A stretch of DNA of 10,232 nt from JAPEKQ01 sp964487295. Its GTDB lineage: Bacteria; Joyebacterota; Joyebacteria; Joyebacterales; Joyebacteraceae. Shown piece after piece: positions 1 to 6,322 of this stretch. The notes beneath the pieces are model-generated. The model saw nothing but the letters and a program-made list of their open reading frames with translations. It was not told the DNA's origin and made no database searches. The position numbers were made by a program, and so were the translations under genes. The stretch covers positions 1 through 10,232 of the forward strand of contig CAZAQL010000097.1 in assembly GCA_964487295.1 (NCBI GenBank). The letters run 5' to 3'. Numbering within the stretch: the first letter of the stretch is position 1; each line of letters opens with the position of its first letter.

Positions 1-2552
1 ATCAGAAGGAGATTCCTGTGGCGGTCGATCGGGGAGAGCGTCGCGCCAGCGCGGGCCGGGTTGGGGAAGGGGCGGTTCAGGGACGCGCGCGCCACGGCGG
101 GCGCGGGCGGGTCGGGGTCCGGATAGACCGTCGCCGTGTCCGACGATGCCGCGGCGAGCGGAAGAGCGACCGTGACCGTCGCGACCGGGCCGTCGACGAC
201 CGTCTGCGTGATCGAGCCGTTGTCGGTCAGATACGGCAGCGAATCGGAGGGCACGACGAAGCGCAGCACCGCGTGCTCGAACGCCTGGTCGTACTCGTTC
301 GTGACGACGGCCGTCACGGTCGCGGCGGCGCCGTCATTCGATGGCGAGTAGGCGACCCGCAGCACCTCGCCGTCCTCGCCAGCGTTGAGCGTCTCCTCCG
401 GGATGACCGTGTTGCCGCGCACGCGAACGAGCCGGAAGGCCCGGTTGCCGTCGCAGCAGCTCTCGGTCCCGAGGTCGTACGGGTGCTCGGTGATGGAGCC
501 CCAGTTGTTGTGGATGTGTCCCCAGAGGGCGCAGTCGACGCCGAGGTCCTCGATGTCGAGCTGCCACTGGAAGTCGATGTGATAGAAGAGGATCCTGGCC
601 ATGTCCGGGGACGTCGAAGCCAGGTCGTCCAGCAGCCACTCAAGCTGAAGGTCCGTGAAGCTGTCCGAGCCGTAGGTGTCATAGCGCCAGGAATCGTAGT
701 TGTTGTACGCCTCGAGTCCGGTGAAGTGGGCGCCGGCGTAGTCGAACGAGTAGTTCTGTGTGTAGAGGCCGTCGCCCGGCGGCGGGTCGGCCAGATAGCG
801 CCAGCCGAAGAAGCTCCACCAGTCGCGCCGGGCAGTGCCCTGCGGAGGGAGCGTGCCGTTCCAGCCGCCGAGGTCGTGGTTGCCGCCGACGAGGAAGACC
901 GGCACATCGAGCTCGCGCATGATGCGGTGCGCCTTGGTGTACACGCGCCAGCCGAGGTAGTCCTCGAGTTCGCCCTCGTTGACGAGGTCGCCCGTGTGGA
1001 GCACGAACGCGGGGTTGATGATGTTGGCGTCGTCGATGACGGCCCGGAAGTCCTCCATCTCGCTCGAGTCGCCTTCGGCTCCGTGCTGATAGTGGTAGCG
1101 GTGCGTGGGAAGGTGTGTATCGGTGACCTGTATGAAGTAGAAGTCGTCCGCGATGCTGTCGCGCACGGAGACGGCATGCGCCACCGTGTCGGCGATGCCG
1201 CCCGACGCCTCGACGATGAGGTCGTAGACGGCCTCCGGCGTCCCGGCCGGGACGCGTGCGGACATGAACCATCGCTCGTGGTCCGGCTCGTACGTCGCGT
1301 CGTGTACCGGCGTGTCGAACTCGAGGCCTCCACGCCGGAGCGTCGCTGACCAGCCGGCGGTGCCGGTCGGCGCGATCGCCTCGATCGCGAAGCTCTCGTC
1401 GGGTGTGGCGATGGCGGGGACCGAGAGGATGGGCCGCATGACGACCGTCAGCGTGTCGCCGCGGCCCTCGGACGTCGCGGCCGGCATCATCTCGAGCTCG
1501 AGGTCGCTCGTCATTCCCGCGACCACGTACAGCGTGGTCTCGGCGGGGTAGTAGTCGGGGGCCGCGCCGGCGAACTCGAAGTTGGCCTGCGGGAGCGTCA
1601 GAGAGAACGCGCCCGCCGAGTCGCTCTCCACCTGTGTGTAGGTCGCGATCGCGTTGATGCTGCAGTCGATGACGGCGTCACGGACGCCGCCGCCGTCCTC
1701 CGCGTCGACGACATGTCCGTTGACCGTCCCGGTCGGCAGCCCCCGGATCTCGTGGATCCGGTCGGAGACCGCCGCCACGTCGGGGGAGGCGACCACGAGC
1801 GCGCGCTCGATGACGAGCGAGTCGCCCGGGGCGAGCGCGCCAGCGGCCACGGTCGTGTCCGTCCAGTCATCGCCGTGGCCGGCCGCGACCGTTCCGGAGG
1901 GTCTCGCGTAGCCGAGGCAGGTGGAATCTCCCTGCGCCGCGGTCCACTCGCTGATCGTCTGGAGCCCCGAGACGCCGGCGCCGTAGCCCGGGACGAAGGG
2001 GGTCGCGTCGCCCCAGTGGAGCGCGTCGCCGGCGGCGCATTGCACGGCCTCGGAGCCCACGTTCCGAATGACCGTGCGCATCAGCACGTGCGTCGAGCCG
2101 TCCTCGACCGAGTAGCGGGTTCTGACCAGGGCGTCGGGCTCGCCCGCGGCGGCGCCGCGGGCCTCGATGACGGCCGTGCCGTACGCGCCGTCATTGATGA
2201 TGACGAGCTGGTCATAGACGGCGTAGACGGGCGTGTCCTGCACGAGCGCGGCCGCGAGTTCGAGCGCGTCGACCCGCGCGGGCAGCGTGGCCGCGTCGAT
2301 GACCGTGCCGCCGGAGGGGGCCGGTGGGAGCGCGTGATCTGGCGCCGCGATGACGAACGCGGCCATGTCGCAGGCGAGCAGATAGTCGCCCGTCCGTCCC
2401 TCCGCGAGCGGACCGGTCAGGAGGTCGTCGGGGTCTGAGATCTCCCGCGCGACCGCGGCGCGGGAGGATGCCGGGTGGAGCGTCAGTGCCAGAAGCAGAA
2501 GGAGTCCGAGCGTCAGGACGCCGGGTCGCGCGGGACGGCTGGTTCCGGTCAT
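1..2552 (-). CDS. Secreted multidomain calcineurin-like metallophosphoesterase (3' end off the window)
   Basis: An open frame of 850 codons runs from ATG at 2552 to the left edge with no stop. A GAGG ribosome-binding site lies about 10 nt upstream. The N-terminus (about residues 1-33) is a Sec signal peptide with a leucine-rich core. A beta-rich region (about 80-265) precedes a carboxypeptidase-regulatory-like fold beginning TVNGHVVDAEDGG near residue 275. The phosphoesterase domain has the full set of metal motifs: D478-T-H480, GD522 (HTGDLVNEG), GN558-H559-D560, H658 (FYHID) and G-H679-I-H681. These predict a dinuclear-metal phosphoesterase acting in the periplasm or on the surface. A second beta-rich region follows. 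Near residue 829 an FPNP motif resembles the start of FlgD-like or type IX sorting tails, but only about 18 further codons are visible. The substrate is unknown. The enzyme class is secure; surface anchoring is inferred. Confidence 0.92.
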   Translation of the reverse strand, partial: MTGTSRPARPGVLTLGLLLLLALTLHPASSRAAVAREISDPDDLLTGPLAEGRTGDYLLACDMAAFVIAAPDHALPPAPSGGTVIDAATLPARVDALELAAALVQDTPVYAVYDQLVIINDGAYGTAVIEARGAAAGEPDALVRTRYSVEDGSTHVLMRTVIRNVGSEAVQCAAGDALHWGDATPFVPGYGAGVSGLQTISEWTAAQGDSTCLGYARPSGTVAAGHGDDWTDTTVAAGALAPGDSLVIERALVVASPDVAAVSDRIHEIRGLPTGTVNGHVVDAEDGGGVRDAVIDCSINAIATYTQVESDSAGAFSLTLPQANFEFAGAAPDYYPAETTLYVVAGMTSDLELEMMPAATSEGRGDTLTVVMRPILSVPAIATPDESFAIEAIAPTGTAGWSATLRRGGLEFDTPVHDATYEPDHERWFMSARVPAGTPEAVYDLIVEASGGIADTVAHAVSVRDSIADDFYFIQVTDTHLPTHRYHYQHGAEGDSSEMEDFRAVIDDANIINPAFVLHTGDLVNEGELEDYLGWRVYTKAHRIMRELDVPVFLVGGNHDLGGWNGTLPPQGTARRDWWSFFGWRYLADPPPGDGLYTQNYSFDYAGAHFTGLEAYNNYDSWRYDTYGSDSFTDLQLEWLLDDLASTSPDMARILFYHIDFQWQLDIEDLGVDCALWGHIHNNWGSITEHPYDLGTESCCDGNRAFRLVRVRGNTVIPEETLNAGEDGEVLRVAYSPSNDGAAATVTAVVTNEYDQAFEHAVLRFVVPSDSLPYLTDNGSITQTVVDGPVATVTVALPLAAASSDTATVYPDPDPPAPAVARASLNRPFPNPARAGATLSPIDRHRNLLL

Positions 2553-2629
2553 GGGTGCGGTACCTCACGGGGGAGGATGTCGGATCGCTGGCGCGCTGCG
2601 GCGTTCGCGCGGTTGCCACCTGAATCCCC

Positions 2630-2658
2630 AGTATAGCCTGCGTGACGGACTTCGCCAA
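2630..2658 (-). promoter_or_regulatory. Sigma-70-type promoter for the metallophosphoesterase gene
   Basis: Read on the minus strand, TTGGCG (2658-2653) and TATACT (2635-2630) are separated by exactly 17 bp. Transcription would start near 2623 and leave a leader of about 70 nt before the ATG at 2552. Both hexamers are close to the bacterial housekeeping consensus and stand out from GC-rich surroundings. This is a prediction from sequence only. Confidence 0.7.
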
Positions 2659-2710
2659 GCCGGGTTGTGGCGGGCGTCTCCCGGGGGCCGTCCCGATGAG
2701 TTCTGTTCGC

Positions 2711-2739
2711 TTGCCGGAAGCCCGCGCAGGTGGTACACT
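2711..2739 (+). promoter_or_regulatory. Sigma-70-type promoter for the DUF4870/lipoprotein operon
   Basis: TTGCCG (2711-2716) and TACACT (2734-2739) are separated by exactly 17 bp. A start near 2746 would give a leader of about 90 nt before the ATG at 2836. It faces away from the promoter at 2630-2658, so the 283-bp intergenic region is divergent. The two -35 boxes are about 50 bp apart, leaving room for a shared regulator, but I see no obvious operator palindrome. Confidence 0.65.
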
Positions 2740-2835
2740 TCCGGCGACAGCAACGGTCGCCGCCCGGACGCGGCGCGCCGGTGGAACGACACCAGCGAGA
2801 AAACCACACTCCGATTCCGAAAGGAGCGGGATATC

Positions 2836-3231
2836 ATGGACGAGAACAACGCTGCGAACGTCCAGCCGACCCAGCCCGTACAGAGCGAGATCTCGAAGGA
2901 CGCGAGGATGTGGGGCATGCTGTGCCACCTGATCGCCCTGAGCGGGCTCATCGTGGCCGGCATCGGCTTCTTCCTTGGTCCGCTCGTCGTCTGGCTCATC
3001 AAGCGCGAGGACGACCCGTTCATCGACGATCAGGGGAAGGAGTCCGTCAACTTCCAGCTCACGATGCTCCTGGCGAGCATCGTGGCCGGTCTGCTGACCC
3101 TGGTCGTGATCGGCTTCGTCCTGCTGCCCATCATCGGCATTCTGGACATCGTGTTCGTGATCATCGCGACGATCAAGGCGAACGAGGGCACGCGCTATCG
3201 CTACCCCGTCACCATCCGGTTCATCAAGTAG
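2836..3231 (+). CDS. DUF4870 family (Tic20-like) membrane protein
   Basis: This is a 131-residue integral membrane protein. The start at ATG 2836 is supported by AAGGAG about 9 nt upstream. A polar, Gln/Asn/Pro-rich N-terminus of about 22 residues precedes the family hallmarks: W26-G-M-L-C-H-L, a hydrophobic stretch at about 32-55 ending in VVWLIKRED, the D-x-Q-G-K-E-S-V-N-F-Q signature (64-74), and a long hydrophobic block at about 75-114 that probably forms two helices. The C-terminus is short, basic and aromatic (YRYPVTIRFIK). These features match the DUF4870 family, which has no established biochemical function; Pfam relates it to Tic20. It is the first gene of a two-gene unit with the lipoprotein that starts 18 nt after its stop. 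Length is normal for the family. Confidence 0.93.
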   Translation: MDENNAANVQPTQPVQSEISKDARMWGMLCHLIALSGLIVAGIGFFLGPLVVWLIKREDDPFIDDQGKESVNFQLTMLLASIVAGLLTLVVIGFVLLPIIGILDIVFVIIATIKANEGTRYRYPVTIRFIK

Positions 3232-3249
3232 ATGCCGAGGAGGGGTTCC

Positions 3250-3732
3250 GTGAACAGGAAGCTCGTTCTTCTCACCGCCGTCGTCATCGTCGCCGGCCTG
3301 CTCCTCGCCGGGTGCGCGGCCGGGACCGACCGGTTCTCCGAGATCGAGCCCGCAGGCTTCTGGGCCGGGCTCTGGCACGGGTTCATCATCGTCATCACGT
3401 TCATCATCGGTCTTTTCAGTGACACGGTCCGCATGTACGAGGTCGACAACGTCGGGAACCTGTACGATCTCGGCTTCGTGCTGGGAGCCATGATCAGCCT
3501 CGGCGGCGTGTGCGGCAGGAGCAGGAAGAAGAAGCCCAAGCGCGTGGAGATCACCGCCGATCTCGGCGAGCGCGAGTGGGACGCCATAGCAGAGCGCATC
3601 GAGACGCGCGTCAAGCGGGGCATCAAGAGCTGGCTCGATGAGGCCGAGGACTCCGAGGAGGACTGGGGTCGCGTGGCCGCGGACATCGAGGCCCGTATCA
3701 AGAAGGAGCTCCGCGACTGGAGCGAGCGATAG
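3250..3732 (+). CDS. Lipoprotein-like two-TM protein with duplicated C-terminal helix
   Basis: This is a protein of 160 residues if started at GTG 3250, the start I prefer: GAGGAGG lies 6 nt upstream, and it gives a compact lipoprotein signal (MNRK, hydrophobic core, lipobox L19-A-G-C22). The ATG at 3232 directly follows the previous stop and has no comparable ribosome-binding site. After the lipobox come two hydrophobic segments, about 37-57 (GFWAGLWHGFIIVITFIIGLF) and 71-87, and between them the polar stretch YEVDNVGNLYDLGF. The GFWxGLWHG...YE..N.G..YDxGFxLG pattern belongs to a widespread conserved hypothetical family of unknown role. A Lys/Arg-rich patch (91-98) leads to an amphipathic helical tail containing two related 20-residue units 29 residues apart (W110/W128 and W139/W157). 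It is probably anchored in the inner membrane with the charged tail in the cytoplasm. It is co-transcribed with the DUF4870 gene and followed by a terminator. Confidence 0.88.
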   Translation: MNRKLVLLTAVVIVAGLLLAGCAAGTDRFSEIEPAGFWAGLWHGFIIVITFIIGLFSDTVRMYEVDNVGNLYDLGFVLGAMISLGGVCGRSRKKKPKRVEITADLGEREWDAIAERIETRVKRGIKSWLDEAEDSEEDWGRVAADIEARIKKELRDWSER

Positions 3733-3759
3733 CGGGGCGCAGGGCTCGTTCCGGACCGC

Positions 3760-3801
3760 AGCGCCCGGCCGCCGGCGAACTCCGGAGCCGGGCGCTCCTT
3801 T
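3760..3801 (+). terminator. Rho-independent terminator after the DUF4870/lipoprotein operon
   Basis: A perfect 10-bp inverted repeat (AGCGCCCGGC at 3760-3769, GCCGGGCGCT at 3787-3796) has an inner CCGG/CCGG pairing across the loop. It is followed by CCTTTGTTG, a modest T-rich tract. It begins 28 nt after the stop at 3732 and ends before the methyltransferase start at 3832, separating the two transcription units. The T-tract is weak, so some read-through is possible. Confidence 0.75.
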
Positions 3802-3831
3802 GTTGCGAGCAGGACGTCGGAGGCGACGCTC

Positions 3832-4374
3832 GTGCGCGACGGCGATGAACGCATCATCCCCTTCTACGGCGGCGACGACCGGCGCATGTTCCTCATCGAG
3901 CGCGGCGCCATGGACCGTGACGGGCGTGTTGTTCAGTTCCTCGACAATGCGCTGCCGCGTGGGCGGGTCCTCGACGTCGGCGCGGGGGACGGGCACACGG
4001 CCGCGCTCCTGAGCCGAGGCGGCAGGACCGTCGTCGCGATGGAGCCGGACGGTCGCATGATCGACCGCTCGAAGGATCTCGTCTGGGTCCGCGGGGTTGC
4101 GCAGGAGCTTCCGTTCCACGAGAGCGGCTTCGACGGCGCGTACGCCACGTGGGCCTTCTTCCTGAGCGGGACCCNNNNNNNNNNNNNNNNNNNNNNNNNN
4201 NNNNNNNNNNNNNNNNNNNNNNNNNNNNNNNNNNNNNNNNNNNNNNNNNNNNNNNNNNNNNNNNNNNNNNNNNNCTTCGGCGAGGCGGTCGGAGCCTCGG
4301 TCACATCGACGGAGATCGGGTTTCGCGTCGCCGCGTACATCGGCCGGTCGGGCCGGCTTCGCACGGAGGGGTGA
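3832..4374 (+). CDS. Class I SAM-dependent methyltransferase (interrupted by assembly gap)
   Basis: The start is GTG 3832, with CGGAGG about 8 nt upstream. The N-terminal part (residues 1-114) carries SAM-binding motif I, V46-L-D-V-G-A-G-D-G-H, then an acidic residue closing strand 2 (E71 in AMEPDGRM). It continues with E-L-P-F...F-D-G-A-Y-A-T-W-A-F-F, the usual post-motif segment of UbiE/Methyltransf_11-type enzymes. The sequence then enters 100 N. Downstream of the gap, FGEAVG...GFRVAAYIGRSG and a stop at 4372-4374 look like the C-terminal end of the same kind of enzyme, so one gene probably spans the gap. The true length and frame across the gap are unknown, because 100 N is a conventional placeholder. 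The substrate is unknown. The stop overlaps the transporter start (TGATG), which suggests translational coupling. Confidence 0.82.
   Translation: MRDGDERIIPFYGGDDRRMFLIERGAMDRDGRVVQFLDNALPRGRVLDVGAGDGHTAALLSRGGRTVVAMEPDGRMIDRSKDLVWVRGVAQELPFHESGFDGAYATWAFFLSGTXXXXXXXXXXXXXXXXXXXXXXXXXXXXXXXXXXFGEAVGASVTSTEIGFRVAAYIGRSGRLRTEG
4175..4274. other. Assembly gap (100 N)
   Basis: There are exactly 100 consecutive N, the conventional filler for a scaffold gap of unknown size. It lies inside the methyltransferase gene, so coordinates and reading frame across it are not biological. Enzymes of this type are usually near 230-250 residues, so the real missing piece may be longer than 100 bp. Confidence 0.97.
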
Positions 4375-5282
4375 TGCACACGCAGACGCGGGCCACGCTC
4401 CTCGGCCTCACGGCCGTCCTGCTCTGGTCCACCGTGGCATCCGCGTTCAAGCTGGCCCTCCGCGTCATGGACGTCCCCCAACTCGTCTTCTACTCGTGCC
4501 TCGCGTCGTTCCTCGTGCTCGGAGCCACGCTCGTCCTGACCGGGCGGGCCCGGCTGCTCCGCGACGTGACCCGGCGCGACTGTCTCGTCTCGCTCGGTCT
4601 CGGGCTCATGAACCCGCTGGCCTACTACGTCATCCTCTTCTGGGCGTACGACCTTCTGCCGGCCCAGGTCGCGCAGCCACTCAACTACACCTGGGCCATC
4701 GTGCTGGCGCTCCTGTCGATCCCGCTGCTCAGGCAGCGGCTGGCCGCGACCGACATCGCCGGGGCGGGGCTGAGCTACCTCGGTGTCATCGTGATCGCGA
4801 CGCGCGGGAGCTTCTCGGCCCTTCAGGCGCACAGCCCGCTCGGCGTGGGACTGGCGCTCGGAAGCACCATCGTCTGGGCGCTCTACTGGATCGCCAACAC
4901 GCGCGACCGGCGCGACCCGGCGATTGCACTCTTCATGAACTTCGGCTTCGGTCTGCCGTTCGCGCTGGCCTACTGCGCGCTCTTCTCGTCGCTCTCGCTC
5001 ACGGGATGGGCGGCGGCCGGCGCCGGAGCCTACGTCGGTGCGATCGAGATGGGGATCACATCGCTCCTCTGGCTCATGGCGCTCAGACTTTCCGACAATG
5101 CGTCGCGGGTCGGGAACCTCATCTTCCTCTCGCCGTTCCTGTCGCTGCTGTTCATACGCGGTCTCGTGGGGGAGGAGATCCTGCCGGCGACGGTGTTCGG
5201 CCTGGTCCTCGTCGTCGCGGGGCTTCTCATCCAGCAGGCGGGCGCGCGGCGGCTGCGGCGACGGACGGAGGCGCTCGCATGA
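4374..5282 (+). CDS. EamA/DMT-superfamily transporter
   Basis: This is a 302-residue inner-membrane permease of the drug/metabolite transporter superfamily. The ATG at 4374 overlaps the methyltransferase stop by one base. The sequence shows about ten hydrophobic segments arranged as two EamA repeats. The first begins RATLLGLTAVLLWSTVASAF, the classic EamA opening with a W-S/G-x motif in helix 1. The second begins near SPLGVGLALGSTIVWALYW. Conserved features include the helix-4 region PLNYTWAIVLALLSI and the closing VFGLVLVVAGLLIQQ followed by a basic tail (ARRLRRR). The family usually exports small metabolites or amino acids; the substrate cannot be told here. Its C-terminal codons overlap the dehydrogenase start by 4 nt (ATGA), so it is the middle gene of a coupled trio. 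Confidence 0.93.
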   Translation: MHTQTRATLLGLTAVLLWSTVASAFKLALRVMDVPQLVFYSCLASFLVLGATLVLTGRARLLRDVTRRDCLVSLGLGLMNPLAYYVILFWAYDLLPAQVAQPLNYTWAIVLALLSIPLLRQRLAATDIAGAGLSYLGVIVIATRGSFSALQAHSPLGVGLALGSTIVWALYWIANTRDRRDPAIALFMNFGFGLPFALAYCALFSSLSLTGWAAAGAGAYVGAIEMGITSLLWLMALRLSDNASRVGNLIFLSPFLSLLFIRGLVGEEILPATVFGLVLVVAGLLIQQAGARRLRRRTEALA

Positions 5283-6268
5283 CGAAGCCCGCGCGCGCCT
5301 TCCGGGCGCATCTGCTCCACGAGCCCGACGCCGGCGACCGGGCGCTTCTCGAGTCCCTGATCGACGAGCGCGTCGCCCTGACCTATGGTGACGATCTCCC
5401 CGCCGATCCGCCTGAGCTCCTCGTCGCCGGAAGGCCCGCGAGGCGCCACATCGAGGCGGCGCCCGGGCTCCGCTTCCTGCTGATCCCGTGGGCCGGCCTC
5501 CCGGTCGAGACGGCGAAGCTCATGCGGGACTTCCCGAACGTCGCCGTCCACAACTCGCATCACAACGCCGGTGCCGCCGCCGAGCTTGCGTTCGCGCTCG
5601 CTCTGGCGGCCGCGAAGCGTCTCGTGCCCGGCGACAGGGCGCTCCGGGAGGGCGACTGGTCGCCCCGCTACGACCAGAGCGGCATCGTCCGGCTCGAGGG
5701 CGGGCACGCCGTCGTTCTGGGTTTCGGCGCGATCGGCAGGCGCGTCGGGGAGTACTGCCGCGCGTTCGGCATGCGCGTGACCGGCGTGCGGAGGGATCCC
5801 GGTCCCGGCGGCCCGGACGGCGTCGTCGGTCCGGAGGCCCTGGACGGTGCCCTCCGTGACGCCGACTTCCTCTTCGTCACGCTGCCGCTCACGCCTGAGA
5901 CGGAGGGCTGCGTGGACGCCCGCAGGATCGCGCTGCTTCCCCCGGGCGCCATCATAGTCAACGTCGGTCGCGGCCCGGTTGTCGAAGAGGAGGCGCTCTA
6001 CCGAGCTCTTGTCGAGCGGCGGGTGCGTGCCGCCGGGCTCGATGTGTGGTACAACTATCCAAAGGATGAGGAGTCTCGGAGCGGAACGCCGCCCTCGCGC
6101 TTCGACTTCGGTGCGCTCGACAACGTCGTGCTCTCGCCGCATCGGGGAGGGGCTCCCGGGACGGAGCGCACGGAGGGTGAGCGGATCGCGGCGATCGCGG
6201 AGGCTGTCAACGCCGCCGCGCGCGGGGCGACGGTCCCGCATCGCGTCGACCTCGACGCCGGATACTAG
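5279..6268 (+). CDS. D-isomer-specific 2-hydroxyacid dehydrogenase family protein
   Basis: This is a 329-residue NAD(P)-dependent oxidoreductase, of normal length for the family. The ATG at 5279 overlaps the transporter stop (ATGA). An N-terminal substrate-binding lobe contains the segment VHNSHHNAGAAAELAFAL (about 87-105). The Rossmann domain follows with G148-F-G-A-I-G153. The catalytic Arg is R231 in NVGRGPVV, and the catalytic His is H288 in LSPHRGG. The position normally held by the third catalytic residue, the Glu of DVFxxEP, reads D255-V-W-Y-N-Y260-P, so Tyr replaces Glu. A downstream DEESR...TPPS segment is reminiscent of a subfamily that shares this pattern. It probably oxidises a 2-hydroxyacid or reduces the matching 2-ketoacid; the substrate is unknown. 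It is the last gene of the coupled methyltransferase-transporter-dehydrogenase trio. Confidence 0.9.
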   Translation: MTKPARAFRAHLLHEPDAGDRALLESLIDERVALTYGDDLPADPPELLVAGRPARRHIEAAPGLRFLLIPWAGLPVETAKLMRDFPNVAVHNSHHNAGAAAELAFALALAAAKRLVPGDRALREGDWSPRYDQSGIVRLEGGHAVVLGFGAIGRRVGEYCRAFGMRVTGVRRDPGPGGPDGVVGPEALDGALRDADFLFVTLPLTPETEGCVDARRIALLPPGAIIVNVGRGPVVEEEALYRALVERRVRAAGLDVWYNYPKDEESRSGTPPSRFDFGALDNVVLSPHRGGAPGTERTEGERIAAIAEAVNAAARGATVPHRVDLDAGY

Positions 6269-6322
6269 GGCGGCCCCGCAGGCAGGGGACCCCGCGGAGA
6301 CGGCGTGTCACGGAGGGGGAGC

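Noticed and set aside
18..1349. Plus-strand open frame of 443 codons opposite the metallophosphoesterase
   Set aside because: It is codon-aligned antisense to the real gene, extremely rich in Arg, Val and Asp, has no domain pattern, and the minus strand shows complete catalytic motifs.
3232..3249. ATG at 3232 as the start of the lipoprotein-like gene
   Set aside because: It sits directly on the preceding stop without a spaced ribosome-binding site. GTG 3250 has GAGGAGG 6 nt upstream and gives a cleaner lipoprotein signal.
2212..4119. Minus-strand open frame of 635 codons across the divergent region and the DUF4870 operon
   Set aside because: Its composition is low-complexity Asp/Arg/Pro/His. 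It crosses two promoters, a terminator and three recognisable genes on the other strand; it is a GC-rich antisense artefact.
6305..6322. GTG at 6305 as the ferredoxin-like start
   Set aside because: The strong GGAGG at 6312-6316 lies inside this extension and is spaced 6 nt from ATG 6323, which also matches the usual N-terminus just before the first beta strand.
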